Assembly (NCBI GenBank): GCA_020736575.1
Contig: JAGPYM010000001.1
Location: 2,356,001 to 2,420,000, forward strand
Reading direction: 5' to 3'
Length of the DNA stretch: 64,000 bases
Origin: Thelonectria olida
Lineage: Eukaryota; Ascomycota; Sordariomycetes; Hypocreales; Nectriaceae
The notes under the pieces were generated by a model that made no database searches, was not told where the DNA came from, and was given only the letters and a program-made list of their open reading frames with translations. Below, one piece after another: positions 42,301 to 57,300 of the stretch (position 1 is the first letter of the stretch; the number at the start of each line of letters is the position of its first letter). The translations under genes and the position numbers were made by a program.

Positions 42301-45300
42301 TGCCCTGTTTCTGCGTGGCTGTCAGTTGAGGCACGTAACGGGTTGGGTGAGGTGTGCTCTACGCGGGTTCCATCCCTTCGGGCTGGTCGACTGCGATACT
42401 CTGCGATGGCCGATATGGCTTGGTGCCCGTGGTTTCAGGTTTGGGTTTAGAAGTCCATTCGAGTCTTTTCCAGGCCAGGGCTGGATCTGAATGTGTTGCA
42501 TCCAATGCCTCTCTCCCCGACACAGCCAAAATACCACGACGCTCCGGGAGCGCCTGTTGCCTCCACCTACCCGTAGACTGGGCAGTAGCTTCCCTTGCGA
42601 CTACCTCCCTACCTGCAGGTAGGTACCTACTGGGCCTTCTTGCTTCGTGAAGGAACGATATGTGCCAAAGATGGAAGCGACGCGAAACTACGTAGCGGGT
42701 ATGCCCAAGGCACCTTCCGAGTGCAGTGCGTGCCGCAAGTGCATGAGACTCAGCCCGTGAAGTTTACATTGTGCGTTCATTGGCGGGCAAGTCGCCTATT
42801 TCACCTGTTCTACCTCATATCACCTTAAGCCGCGCCCAAGATCGATCAAAGCCTAGCATCCGCCAAAGTCATCCCATCTTCCACTATCAGAAGAACTGGG
42901 TAGCATGTCCTCTTCGGTCCTTGGTCCTACCTAATAATGCTCCTATAGACGCAGGTAAATATCACACGCATCATCCTTGAGCAGCGAGCATGCGGTCAGC
43001 AACACCGGGCCAGTGTAATCTACGACTGCTGTAAGCTGGGAGGATCACCGATATTCGGATAGTTCTTTTTTATTGTGGTCCTATCCGACTCACCATCATG
43101 TCCGTTGGATTCTCGGGTCAATCATTGCCATGCATTATTGCCTCAGTACCTCCCCCCCCCCCCCCCAAAAGTGAACCACAACCAGCACTCAGTCTGTTCG
43201 AGAAGTTCAAGCATTAGCCCTCAATTCCTCAGACGCAGAGATAACCTGCTCCGTGATCTTGATTCATCATCAATGCAGTTCGATGATGCTGGCGCCATCA
43301 AGGTTGAGAGAGACACCCTGATGGATTGGGTCACACGAATACGTGTGTTGTAATCATAGACGTAAAAAAACTAAGTTAAATCAGAGATTCCACTCTAGGT
43401 ATACGTTATATAAAGAAGCTTAAATCCCTCGTCCATCGCAGCCAGAAGGCCTGACTTGCAAAATATCCTGCGTTGTGTATGTCCCTTTGAACGCGTCGGA
43501 AATCCATTTGACCCCGGGCTCTCCTTCTCGTGACGCGTCACTGGGTGATGGAGGGGTAGCTTGAAGGTACATAGCACGCTCCCAGCAATGTGTATCAAGC
43601 AATCCCATCCCACGTACCAAGCACCCTAATCGGTATGCCGCGATTAGTTTTTATCATCATATTTTTATTCCATTTGTGTTATTTTCTTTATTTCCTTGCT
43701 TTCTCATTTATTTTCTCTTATCTTCTTTATTCGCTAGGTTTGTATATTCTACCTACCTTTATGAGCCGGTGCCATTGATACTTCGGTCTTGGAAGTACAC
43801 GCACGCACACGACGGCTGAGACGCTGATTTTCCCGGCTTGCCTAAGGTTGTCTAGCAGCAGGCCTACAGGAGCTTGACGCGCCAAATTCAAGCTTAAGAC
43901 GAAGGAATGCTTGACTCCCTTGGGCATTTCTGGCCACGTCCTGTCCATATCTGTTGGGCTCGGCGTTGTGCGCCAAACCTGGGCGCCTCCTCCATGATCG
44001 ATCCAAGTCCCCTCCAGCTCTGTCGGTTCAAGCGGGGCTTGGGGTCGGCCCCTCCACCCAGCGTCAAGCTTGGTTGGACGAGTTGCCAAGCTGGACGCGA
44101 GGGGCGCGGGACTAGGTTGATTCGCGTATGATCACCCTTCAAATGCCGGTGACCACGAGAAGACACAGCTTGCGCAGAGCTGCCCCTCCTCCAATCAGCC
44201 AGTGCGGTGGCATCAAACGCATTGTGCTCGCATGACGGATGCGAAACAAGGAGGGAGCCCGTAATGTCTAAAGTGGTTCAAGGTACCTAGGGCACGACGG
44301 CCAGTGCTTGGATTCCAGCATTTCGTTGGCCCAGTTCCGATCTGCACCGTCATTGCCCCTCCTCCCACCCCTCCTCCTCTTCCGTCTCTCCCTACCAAGG
44401 CAGCTTCTTCTCTTCCTCCTGCTTTTTCCAACCTAAACCTTCTCAACTCGCCTTATTCTTATTTCTACCTCTCTCGCTAGATCGATTGGGGTTTTCTCGC
44501 ATCCAACACCCGCGCACCCACGTCCATATCTCTGCCTTGGGACTTATCCCAGCTCTTGAAGACAGGACCACGCAACAATGTCCAGCTTCAGGTCTCCCGG
44601 CCTCCTGGTGGGGCTCGTCATTCTCGTCTGTTTGGCCTCGCCCGCCTATGCCTTTGGTGCTGGAAATATTGCCTCCATCTCCAAGGTCGAGGGCCAGAAT
44701 TGTAAGCCGTCTTTTGACCCGTCGCTACACCCAAGCTTGCCTGCTAACCAGCTATCCACAGGGCGACACGGCGATATCGAAGATGCACTCCTCACCCTCA
44801 CCATGGCCCGCGCCCTGAACGGCAAGAAGTTCAACAAGCTCCAGGTTTCCCGCGTTTACTTTGGTAACTGGCTCCGAGATTACTCCCAGGCTGTCGATGT
44901 CGGCACTGTCAAGTCCGTCTCTGCCGAGGCCATCCGCCTCTTGCTCTGTGTTCTTGGCTTCATGACCTTTGGCTATGGATCGGGCGAGTTCGAGGTTACC
45001 GCCGACCGACTCGGCTGCTACCGCCCTGAGGAGCACATTGATAACCCCAAGGACTACGCTGAGAATGTCGATGCTCGTCAATACGATCGTCGACTTCGAG
45101 GTCCTATCGATGAGGAACGAGAGCTCTCGATCGACCCTGAAACGGGCATGAAGAATTACATTGCCAACGAACGGGCCAACATCATGACCTCGGCCAAGTT
45201 GGTCAAGAAGCTCTTCTCCAAGTCCATTCAACTCGGTCGCAAATACAAGGATGAGAAGCACAAGCCTGACAAGTACGAGGCCCTTCGCCTTATGGGAACT

Positions 45301-48300
45301 GGGCTACACTGTCTTGAAGGTGGGTGTCTTTGACTATGCGGTTTTCCATTCTCGGCCCGTCAAACTAACTGAATCTGCAGACTTCTTTGCCCATAGCAAC
45401 TACTGCGAACTTGCCCTGATTGAGCTGGGCGAGCGGGATGTTTTCCCCCATGTCGGCCGTGATACCAAGATTGACCTTGAGGGCGCTCGTCGCTCGGTTT
45501 ATCCCATTGTCACTGGTACTTTCGGTGGCGTTGACTTTCTGCATTCCGTCACTGGTGAAGGTCGGTTTCCCAAAACCCTTCCTATTGTTGACTCAGCTAA
45601 CCACGGGCATAGTCTCTGACAAACTTACCCAGAATGAGATTGACGAGCTTGAGGGCACTCTGCAGGCAGGAGCCCAGTCTGATACGAGCTTGCTGCGAGA
45701 CCTTCTTGACAAGATCCCTGATGGCATCTTTGGTAACAAGCATGAGAGTGATCGCATTGACGAGCTTCAGTCCAATGCCGCTCAGGCCCAAATGGAGAAC
45801 GTCTCTGTTTCCCCCCGTGAGCCCGAGGAGTTCACTCAGTACGTTCAGAATGCCTTTAAGCAGGTCATGCCTGCCATTGAGTTCCACGATGATATCATGA
45901 AGAACATCTCTACCGCTATGGAGAACATCCCAGTTCTTCCCAAGGTCATTGAACAGCTGGAGGAGCAGCTGTCTGTCTTCATCTTCTCCATCATCGCCCC
46001 TTTCATCATTCCTCTCATCAACCAGATCAAGAACGAGCTCAAGACTGGTTCCGATGAGATTATTGAGAGCAGCGAACGGGAGCAGCACATCGTCTTCCAT
46101 GAGGATGGCTCCACTGACCCTACCCACTCCATGTTGTCCAAGGATCACTTCTCCAACGTATGTACCTAAGTCTGATGTTTTCAAACCATGATGCAAGTTT
46201 CTAATCAAGGCCACAGATCCTCAACGAGATCGCTGGTCGATGCGCCGCCAGCATGGTGCACTGGGTTGTTCCCCAGCTCATGGAAGCCATGGACGACGAG
46301 AGTGTCGATGTTGACGAGCTCTTGAACAACATTGTCCATGGTATCATGCACCATCCCGCTCAGCGCGATCTGGCTGGAGGCAAGATCCGCGAGGGTCGGC
46401 GCCGCTGCTATGACAATGTCAAGGAGTGGTGGAACGAGCTTGGCGAGGGAACCCAGGATGACTACCGCCGAAAGCTGACTCGCGAGGGAGTCCAGAATGG
46501 CGAGAACCACAAGGAGGGTGTTCAAGACACTGGTCACGGCCACGGCTGTGCAGGCAAGCTAAAGATGCGAAAGCTTTACGGCGGCCCCGAGACCGTCGAG
46601 GACAAGATTGCCGGTGCTGCTGCCGAAGCCATTTTCCAGGGTGCTACTGGCGCCATCTCTGGCATCGTCGAGCAGAATACTGGCTACAAGATGAATCAAT
46701 CCTCCTCTCGTCGTGAAGAGAAGCAGGAGGGTGGGCTGAGCGGCTTCCTCGGTGCAGCTTCTTCCCTCCTCGGTGGCGCCCTTGGCGGTGACAGTCATAA
46801 GGAGACAAGCTCTCGCCATGAAGATGATGGCTCATACACTCGAACCCAAAGAGAGTATGGGCATGATGGAAACCGCTATGGCCAGGCTGAGTACAGCCAG
46901 ACTCAGCGTCCCGACGGCAGCCAGCAGTCCGAGTATCGCCGGTACGAGCAGCACGAGTCAAGCGATAGCCGACGAACCGAGAGCTATTCTTACGAGCAGA
47001 GAACTGAGACTCACTCGTATGGCGGTCATCAGCAGCGCGAAGAACGCCAAGAGCATCATAGTTCCCGTCGGCACGACGACGACGATGATGATGGTCATCG
47101 CCGCCGACGCCATGACGATGACAATGAAGGCTACGGTGGACGCTATGAGGAACGCCGTGAGGAGCGTCGTGAGGAACACCACGGCGGCTATGGGGGCAAC
47201 CAGGGACGTGGTGAATACGGAGGCGAGTATGGAGGCAACCAGGGTCGTGGTGAATATGGAGGCGAGCATGGGGGCAACCAAGGCTATGGGGGCAACCAAG
47301 GCTATGGAGGTAACCAAGGCTATGGAGGTAATCAGAGCTATGGTGAGAACCAGGGCTACGGGGGCAACCAGGGAGGCTACGGAGGTCGCCAGGAATACGG
47401 CGGCGGGAATGAAGGCAGCTATGGAAGAGAAGACTACGGCCGCCGTGAAGAAAGGGGAGAGGCGGATGAGTACACGCGCCAGGGCCAGGGAGGCTACGGA
47501 TATGAGAACCGCGATAACGAATATGGTGGAGGAAACAGCTACGGCGGCGACCGTCGCTGGTAAGGGCTTCCTGAGTAGACAAGCTCATTGAGCTGTTGTC
47601 GAGATGGAACAGTTAGAAGATGCTATTTTGAGCTAGATCTAGCTACAGGCACAAATTGCTCGTCATCTCTCATTGAAGGAAATGAATTGATGCTATCTTT
47701 CGAATATTCCCTCAATCGCAGTCAGATTCTCGTTTGTGAAGGTTGATTCTTGACGCCGTGATGAAAGGACTACGTAGTAGTTCATGGACGTCCTAGGCAC
47801 GACCTACAAAGGACTCATGGATTTTTACTCGTACCTCGGCCTTGGTCACAGCATTGAAGGAGCCGACCTGGTCTGCAGAAGGCATTCGTAATATGTCTCC
47901 ATCAGCCACGGCATTCGAACAACGCATCCTTAGTTGATGGTCGTGTCGAACCCACCTAGTTACGTTTTTCAGGCATGTTAGCCAGCCTTCAGGCCATCAA
48001 ATCAATGCATTCCCTCAGCAGTGAGACGAGAAGAGCAGGAAATCATCCCAAGCTTTGCGACAAGTCACCGGAGACAGACGGTTGCATTGGCCCAAGTTCA
48101 TAGGCCGATCCTTGTCATCAGCTGGACAAGGTCAGTAAAGCCAGTCTGGCAAGTGGGTGTAACAAGAGGCTGAGTCGAGTTGCGCGTTCTGAACAATGGG
48201 CAAGCAAGACGTTCGCGACAGACGGGAATGTGATGTAATTGGAATGAAAAGACTATATCCGTTAGTGGATGAATGTCTGTGTGTAGGGAACATTGGACGA

Positions 48301-51300
48301 GGCGTTATGGTTAACGGGAAGCCAGGCATGTCACATCAACAACGCGAGGGCAGGGTGATGAAGGGTCCGAATCGTGGACATGTTGTTCGGTCAGATTAAC
48401 TTGAGTGAGCAGCCGTGATTGTGGCTGATACAATCTGAAGATTGGCTACTGTAGAGTTAGGTGCAGCTAGACGTCATTGTGAAGGTGTGGGCGAGATTCG
48501 TAGATACAGTTAAGGTACGAATAAGAGAAGGTGAGATTGTGGCACGTTGGCCATGGTCCATCCTCACATGACCCGCGCATCCATCCATCCAGATCCAGCC
48601 TCGATGGACACAAACTCTTTGGCTCTGACGAATAATTGAATCGAAACACTGGCTCGGCCGTGGGCGTTCGGCGCCTTGTGCTACTAGGTGCGTACGCAGT
48701 CATTTGTTACGTGAAGTGGCGTCCCACCGACGACGGTCCATTAACTGATCATTTCATCGTCTCATCGATCCAGTGAGGACGGTTAACAGCTTCAGCATGT
48801 GGAGATCGGAGGGGAACACAACAGGCACAGCCCCCCCGCGTCTTTTCTCCGTTGAGAGAGAAGAGCGTCAACGTTAATTATTGTGCCAGCCCATCCACGT
48901 CCATGTTTGTCCTGCGAGTCGCGACTCATGATGCCGACTCTGCCGGTCTGCCGCAGGCCAAGGCTATCTAGCTTCAAGCATGTCCGAGCAACTGAGGCGC
49001 TTTTTAAGAGGGGTCCCGTCACTCGAATGTCATCCAGCCATCACACACCTCCCCGCCTGTCCCGTCCAAACGCCATGTGGTGGTAGCAGGGCCCTGGTCC
49101 CGGGGAGCACTCGAATCAGTGTGTTCGTTTGGTCGGCCAGATTGCACGGATAAAGGGAGATTTGGATCAGCCTTGAGGAGAGACAGACTCCTTGTTGATC
49201 TTGTTGATCCTGTCTCGAGACAATTCGTTCACGAATTGGTGCCGGAATATGGCTGCTAAAGTTCGAGTCCGGGCGGCGCCTCTAGTGGCAGGGGTCCCAG
49301 ACGGTGTGGGCGTGTTTCTGTGCAGTTTGGTCGGTTCGTTTCGATCCCTGGATGTCTTTTTGCAAGCAAGCTGCCTGTGTGCGAGGTAACCTGGCCCTCG
49401 TGGTCCGTGGGCCCCCATGCCCTTTGAGAAGGGAAACTGGACACGGCGTGACAGACAAGCTTTCGGGCGCAGAAGCTTGGCGGAAGCGCAGATCCGATTG
49501 GGTTCACCTCCCGTTGGAGTTGATTGTGATGGTCGTCGAGTTCTGTGTGTTTTGTGCGCAATGAGTATAAACCATAGACGACTATTCGAAGATGGAGGTC
49601 TGATGGCAATTCTTGAGAAATACAGCATAGGTACCTACTGTAACCATCGCCTTGGTCAAGAAGAGGGCTGATACAACCACAAGGCACAAAATGCGTCCAA
49701 AGAGTCCCGAGTAGCTTTGGGGTGGGTGTGATAATTCGGTGTGAGTGAAGGTTAATGATGAGGCTCGGTTAGATCCCCTTGATCTTTTACCGATAGCGCC
49801 AGACTAACTCCCCACTCCCGAACGAATTCTGTGAGCGTGAGCATCAAGCAACTGTCCACGTAGTACAGAGTGGTCGCAAGTCTCTTTAACCGGGTGACTT
49901 ACAACTAACTGCCTGGATGTCGCGAGAGAATCCGTGTCGGTTGAACAGAGGCACGGGCGGCACAAATGAGAATTAGGCAGGGGTGTTGTGGAGATTAGTT
50001 GGGTGGTTGGTTGGTTGATGCCAGACCCTTGGAGTTGCGTTTTGGGAGATGCTATCCGTAGAGAGGGAGCCCATGCACAGAGAGAGTCAGAGGCAGAGAC
50101 AAGCAAACGTCAACGAACGTGACGAGTGCGATGGAGGGCTCCTGCTCACCTCACCTCAGCCCTGCGCCAACAGCTACGAATACCCGGGGGAGACGGTAAC
50201 ATTTCTTGAGGCGTTTCTCATCAAGCAGCGACCAACCGCCACTACGAATTTCGTATACTCTTCAAACAATCATCAGACAGCAAACAAACCTTCATCGACA
50301 ACAAGGGGTGCCTGTCTTCCACATGCGCCCACACGCACCAAGGCCCAAGTGTGGACGCTGCCATATCGCAGTCAAACCATCGCCCACGCCCGCGTCGTTT
50401 TCTCTCCCCGTCAAGCTGCACGCTATCTCTCACCTACGCGCCACCGCCATCGCACGCCCCCAAATTCCCAAGCGCGCACCCCCGTTTCGCACCCCAAAGC
50501 CAGCCCAGAACCAGGCCAGGGATCGTCTTCCCCTCCCACGTTTACGTATCTCCAGTCTCATTCCCCCTGCTATTTCCACCTCTCCCGTCTGCTCGCTTTC
50601 TCTTTTCTCAGTTCCCCTCCTTCTCTCCCGTCTCTCGCCGTCTTGTTCGAGTGCTTTCGTCCTGCCGCCTCTCCACTCTTTCTCCAACGCTGCCAGTACG
50701 GACCAGTGAGTGACCAGCACCCAAACATCCAACCCGCCAAAAAGCCCAGAAAGACGGGAAGGAAGGAGTCCGCAGCTTAGTTAGAGCCCAGAACCTGCGC
50801 CTGCCTGCCCAGACCCAGTGCGCTCACTCGCACCTGCACCTTCCCATTCCCCTTGGGCCTTGGCTCCTTTCTCAGTGACCTGCACAGCTCAACGATCGCC
50901 CTTCCCTCCTCACATCCGCATCTCCATCTCCATCTCCGTTTCCCTTTCGCCCCGACCCAATTTCATCATCCTGGTTTTTTCCTTTCTTTTGTTTTCCTCT
51001 TCAACTGCATCACCCTGGCCGCTGCTTCATTCTTGCGCGGTCGGTGCACAATTTATAATGCCTACTCTGCCATGAGTGAGAATGTGTTAGAAGAATGTGT
51101 AAGTCCGACCACATCTCTCACTTTTTTCTCGTCCTTCTTCTCGTCTCATCGCCGTCGCCTTCGTTGCTCGTTGGCTCTCGGCTCATGAGGCGTAGGCCAA
51201 GAAGCCTCCCATTGTCCCAGTCTTGGCACCCCCAGAAACTGACGTCTTTTCAGCGCTCACCGAGATTCGAAATGTCGTGTAAGTCTCAGAATTCAATCTC

Positions 51301-54300
51301 TCGTCGTTTACCGCTTCCTCCGAACTCGCTCTCGTACCATCCTCGACTTCGCTCTCAACTTCCATCTCGTCCGATCCTTATTCGCCCACCCCCACTGTCG
51401 TCACGTCCTATCCTATCTTCCATCCATTCAACCCCCGACCACCCGACGCTCTTTGAGCTAACATCGTCCAAGCCTCCTCTTCAGCAATCCGGTTTGGAGC
51501 GGCGCCAGTACGGTCCCGTCGACAATCATTCGCAACCTTACAGCCTTGTCGGTGCGTCATCATCCTCTCCCAATCCTCCAATGACGTCCTCGCTGACTGA
51601 TGCTCCCTGAACAGAGCCAGCTTGCCTACGAGGAACGACTCACCTCAAATCTCACAACACTGACAACTACTAATGCCGATACCCTCGATGGTGTCATCCA
51701 GGGCCTTCTCTATGTCCCCGACCTCGACAATGACGAGTCCTGCGACAAACAACAATACGACTTCATCCCCCAAAATGTCACCCGTCGAGACAACCTTCCC
51801 CCCACAAACTACAACCTTATCGCCCTCGCCCCCTGGTTTAGTATCGACTGCACTCTCGCCTACCTTGAATCTGCTCGGACCGACCCCATCCGCGCTTTCG
51901 TTTTTTACAAGCCTAACAACTCTTCCAACAAGCCCCAAGATGCCGATTCTCCCGTCTGGAACCTGGAAGATGGGGGTGCTTGGATCAAGACGAACAAGTA
52001 CCCCATCTTCGCCATTTCAGGCAAAGAAGGTTATAATATGATGGAACAGCTCAGTCTCTACTCCGGTCACATTTCCGACATCCCTCACGGCGATGAAATC
52101 AACTCTGTATATGGCCCCAACCCCAAAGACTACGTTCGCGTCTGGGCCGAGCTCACTCTCGAAAACGATTCCAACATCCCAGCCTTGTGGGCATTCTTCC
52201 TCATCGTTATCGGCGCACTTATTCTCGTTATTCTCAGCGTCTCCTGTACCATGCACTTAATACAACGTCGACGTCGAGCATCTTTGAAGCGCCGTGTCGA
52301 GTCGGGCGAGGTAGACCTTGAGGCCATGGGCATTAAACGTCTGACGGTACCCATGACCCATATACGGGAATTTCCCCTCTTCACATACAATGCCGACCCA
52401 GAATCGATTGGCCCTCCACCAACCCCGGTTTCGACTCGAGCTTCACGAACCAATCGACGCCACGATCAACGCAGTATAAGATCTACAACCAGTGTCCGAA
52501 GCAAACGAGGCAGCGTTGGACGGGATGCTGACACGACTGCTACCAACGATCAGCCCAGTTGTCACATTTGTCTCATCAACTTCGATCATCGACGGACAAT
52601 CATTAAGGAGCTCCCCTGTGGGCACATCTTTCATCCCGAATGTATCGACGAATTTCTATCTCAAAACAGCTCTCTGTGCCCCATGTGCAAACACAGCATG
52701 TTGCCTCGAGGATACAGTCCCCGAATTACAAACGGAATGGTTCGTCGCGAAAGAGCGCTTAGGCGCCTTCGAGAACGAGTCGACTTCGACGACTTGTCAG
52801 ACGATTCTCACAACAGCAAGTTAAAGGGATGGGGTAAACGGTTTTTCTCGGCGGCTTCTTCGACCCCTTCCAACGTTTCGCGCTTAGTCGCCTTGAAACC
52901 TAACAAACACAAACAAGAACCAGCAAGAGAATCGGTTCCAATAGTTGATGAAGAACAAGCAGTCACCACAGACACAACATCAGCCGCAGCCGCAGCCGCT
53001 AGTTCAAACCCAGAAGAGGAAGCCACCAGCCCCAATACCCCCGCGCCAGCAAGGACAACCAGACCACGCCGGGCTCGGCCTCGAGCGCTAAATCTACTCC
53101 CAACACAGCCAGAAAATCCCGAAGCAATCACAACCACAACGGAAACGGAACCTGCCACGGTCGGGCGCTCAAGTCCTTCCTCATTTGCCCGAGAACGTAT
53201 GCGACAACTGGCGGCCAAGAACGCCCCGTTCGACGATCCCGATCAACAACGGGCATTATGTGAGTCGCCCTGTAACACTGCCTAAATGAGCCATTCTTAA
53301 CACTTAAAATAGGGCGCCGCGGATTGGCAAAGGTGTTCCCAGGATACTTTTAATCCTGCACGGTTTTGGTTTTTGGGGTATTAGAACGGCTTTTCATCTT
53401 CACATTGCTTTATGGAAGCATGGCACCGGCGTTTGGTTACATGGGTATGGTCTTTTTGGGGAGACCAAGGAGCTAGGCAAGGCAACTCTTTACGATGACA
53501 ATGATGAGAATGGGGGTTTACGGATTTTGAGGCACTTGAATTATGGCGTCTCCTCGGTTTGGCCACTTCCAGTGCACTGGGTATAGAATGGGGGCATAGG
53601 CGGCAACTGGTCTTGCTCCGTACCTATCTACGAGTTGTATGGATCTTGGATATATATTGTATCTGTGGAGAGGACTCGGGCGAAAGAGAATCTTCTCGTG
53701 ATGGCTCTCCTGGTTCGTAAGCTGAAGTGCAATGTACACACAACTCCGTATTTACATCGAGGTGTGAACTGTTCAGGATCACTGGTCTACAGGCCACTCG
53801 TGGGTACGATAACAGTTCAAAATTTAGTACCACCCCACATATAGCATTCAACTGTGAGGTTAGGCGTGAGGTTAGGAGTGAGGTTAGGAGTGAGGCTAGA
53901 AGTGAGGTGCGAGAACTTTTAGCTTGTCACTTTCCCATTGAGCGTCTATATATTCTAGATCGAGGCCAATACAACAGTGCCGTTATCTTGTGAAGGATCA
54001 AGTAAAGGGGGTTTAGTTATACGACACGCCAACGCTGAAAGAACTAGATCGTGGCAATAGGAGGTGCGAAGGATTGAAATGATACATCCTGTTGAATTGC
54101 TAGGGATAGAGTCCACAGCTGGCATTATCCCTTCGTTGTCATCTTTGTCTTCAATTCCACTAGTTTCCTGCTCTGGTATCGTAGCCAACAAACGCCGTCC
54201 CGCCCAAGCACCAACATGCCCATGTACGTTTTCGTTATCTCATATCCCCCAGCAGTTCCATGCATTACAGATTCCGTGTTAACTTCCTATGTAAACGCCA

Positions 54301-57300
54301 TTCGCTCTATTTTCTCATTTATGATATTGTCAAAAAGTGCAGAAATAACAGGGTCAGTTGCTTTGCCAATCAATGAACTAATCAATCCATCACTCGATCA
54401 TGCGCTCGTCGTCCCGAAGACCGCCTTTGACGAGAGCATCTCGAACGCGGTCATTCTCAGCGGCGCGAATTCTGCGACGGGCGTCCTCCAGGCGTTCGAC
54501 TCCACGATCAATCGTCTCAATATGGACGCTCAGGGGTATCTCTGGACGATTGGCGCCCTGCAGCAGCGCAGGTTCCGCCACACGATCACGGAGGTCGCCG
54601 AGGCCGGCTTGGATGGCCTCGAGCTCCATTATGAGAGCGTTGACTTGAGTGACGGCCGTTGAACGCTGAATATCGACGCGGCGCAGGAGTACAAGCTGCT
54701 GGGAGAGGCTGTTGAGCTGGGCCGAGTTCCCGCCGATGATTGTCCAGAGGTTCCAGAGGACAGAATCCCTACGCTGAGCCGTGTCTGCCGAGGAGCGTGA
54801 GGAGATGTCGTAGATTAGGGCAAGGTGGTCCTCGGCTTTGGTCAGGAGGCGGAGGACAGCCTGTGCCTCGAGAATCAAGGTGGCGATGCGCTCTGAGACC
54901 AAGGCTGTATGTTCGATGTATTTGTTGAGCAGGATGCGCTCATTGAACATGTAATCGGTGGCAGGTTGGAATGGATGAAATAGCCATGCAGCCCAGCCAA
55001 CCAGCGCTCCAGACGAGGGATCCTCGTCAGATTCAGGAGCCAATGTGTCGATGTATCGAGAAGTCCAGCGGTTGATGCTGATGACTGCGTCCACGGCCGA
55101 GCCAACATGGGTGTTAAACTTTTGCAAGTCTGAGGCTGTGCGACGAGCGGTATCGACATAGCCGTCAAATTCGAGGAGGAGTTCGTCACGAGCTTGTAGA
55201 TCGCTGTGACGGACAAGACTTCGCAGGTCGCGTATTGCCGTCTCTGAACGTTTCATCTCAAAGGGGAGCGAGACTCCATCAGCACTCTTTTCGAGAACCT
55301 GCTCAAACTGTGCCTGCACAGTCATGAGATCGTCGAACTCAACGGGCTGCGGGCTAGGTCCATTTGGGTCGGTGATTATTGTGTCCGGAGAAGGGCAAAA
55401 TGGAATATTGAAGAAGGAAAGCCCTGGAATACGACATAGCGGGGATAAGGACGTTGTGATAGACCGGGTTGCCATGTTCTGGACGATGATGATGCCGCCA
55501 AAAGATAGATATATGGCCAAGAGAATCGCCAAAGGCTTTTGGGCATATCGAAAAGCAAGAGCGACAACTCCGAAAAGCCAGGCAAATCCACTATAAATCC
55601 AGGAAGAAACAGATCCACCAAGTCTTTCCTGCGAGAGCCTTTGGCGCTCGCGACGGAGTTCTCGTCGATAATACTCGTCGTGGTCATCATATCGCCTCCG
55701 ATCATTTCTGTGCTTCGTCGGGCTGCCTACGTGGTCATTCCCTCGTCTCCTGACGCCTCCGCGATCGCCCCCTCCAAAGTCCATTCCATAGCCTCGAATT
55801 GTCCTTCCGCTTCCAGTTCCCTCGCTCTCTACATCAACGCGGGGCATGCGGAATTCTGGGTCCGGGGTTCGGTAATTATCGCCACCATTGTTGCTGATAT
55901 TGAGGCCCGACATACTGGGGCGGAATGGCTCGCGCAAGATGTTCTGCTCATCGTCCTGGTAGGCGGCAAAGTCGCGAATACTGTCCTGCGAACCGAAGCT
56001 CATTCCATCCTGAGAGAAGGGTTGTGTGGGCAAACCAGTAGAGGCTGATGAGGGCGGCACAGGAGAGTCGCCGAGGGAGGGCAGGATACTGGTATCGAAG
56101 GAGTCATTTTCACCCTCGACCATGCGCCACGAATCCTCGGGCCGGGGATGGCGGTGCCGAGTCGGCGAGGTTGTCATTGTCAGGTGTGATTCTGCAACGG
56201 CCTATTCGCACAGCTTGCGATGTATGACGAAGATGTCGAGGACTGTCGAAGCGTCGCTTTGCGTCGCGTCAAGTAGGGAGTGGCAAGGAGCGAATGCGAC
56301 GGGACTGGAGTCCGCATCGATTGAGTTTTCGAGTTCGCGGGTGCCTGGGGGTAAGTGGTGTTTATATATTCGTGGTTCGCAGGCAGGCGGTCGCGCGGAA
56401 GTTGGTGGAGATTCCGGACCGGGGTGTGCTGGTACCTATTCACGGTGGTTGTCGGCTAGGCGCATATGCGTGAGTCATAGAGGGTTTTGGCTGTTCGCGG
56501 ACGTGGATAGTTAAGGCGGATCGTGAGGCAACCTGGGGAGTCGATGAGCGGACGTGTGTTTAGTCTGGGCGCGTAAATGAGTTGTTGATGTTGAGTGTCG
56601 GAATGATGTAGGCGGCGAGTTTCTGGGGTCAGGACGAAGGTGGGGGTGGACACTTGAGTGGAACAACGGATAACATCAACGCGCAGGGAATGCACCCCCA
56701 TGGGTTGGAACCTTCCATAAGCCTTTAATGAGCTGCTAGTAGGTAAACCCGCTGTAATCCCATGACTTCGCCTCGTGATCACGACGACCTTGGTACCTAA
56801 CCAGCCACTCAAGCCGTCAAGGTACAGGGTAGCACGACAGCAAAATATAGTCATCGACAGAACACATCGAGGCGAGCCCTTCTTGGTGGATGCCTGTTTC
56901 CCACGTGGTAACCATGCGTGCCCATGACCAGGTCCGATAAAGTAACACAGTTTGTGCTTCCAGGAATATCGACTTCGCATATCCTCGTGCACGGTAGTCG
57001 TCCTTGGTGCTGTGTCCGAGTCTAGATGCCGCGTATTCCACCACCGAGGCTCTATGTAAAAAGCAACCCCAAACATAATTGAATCACTATTACAGCACGT
57101 TCCATGAGCCATCTTCCTCAATCTTCACACCCCCCCCTCGACGAGATTCTTCATGATCCCTTGCCCCCGTCATCTCCTCCGTTTGCCCAGTCAACAATGC
57201 CTGTGAAACGCACAGAAACTCACCCTCCCCTGTACCCTCGAGGGCAAGCCGATCAATCATGTGTTCATATTCGACGTGCTCATCCGTCGGCTGGCCTCCC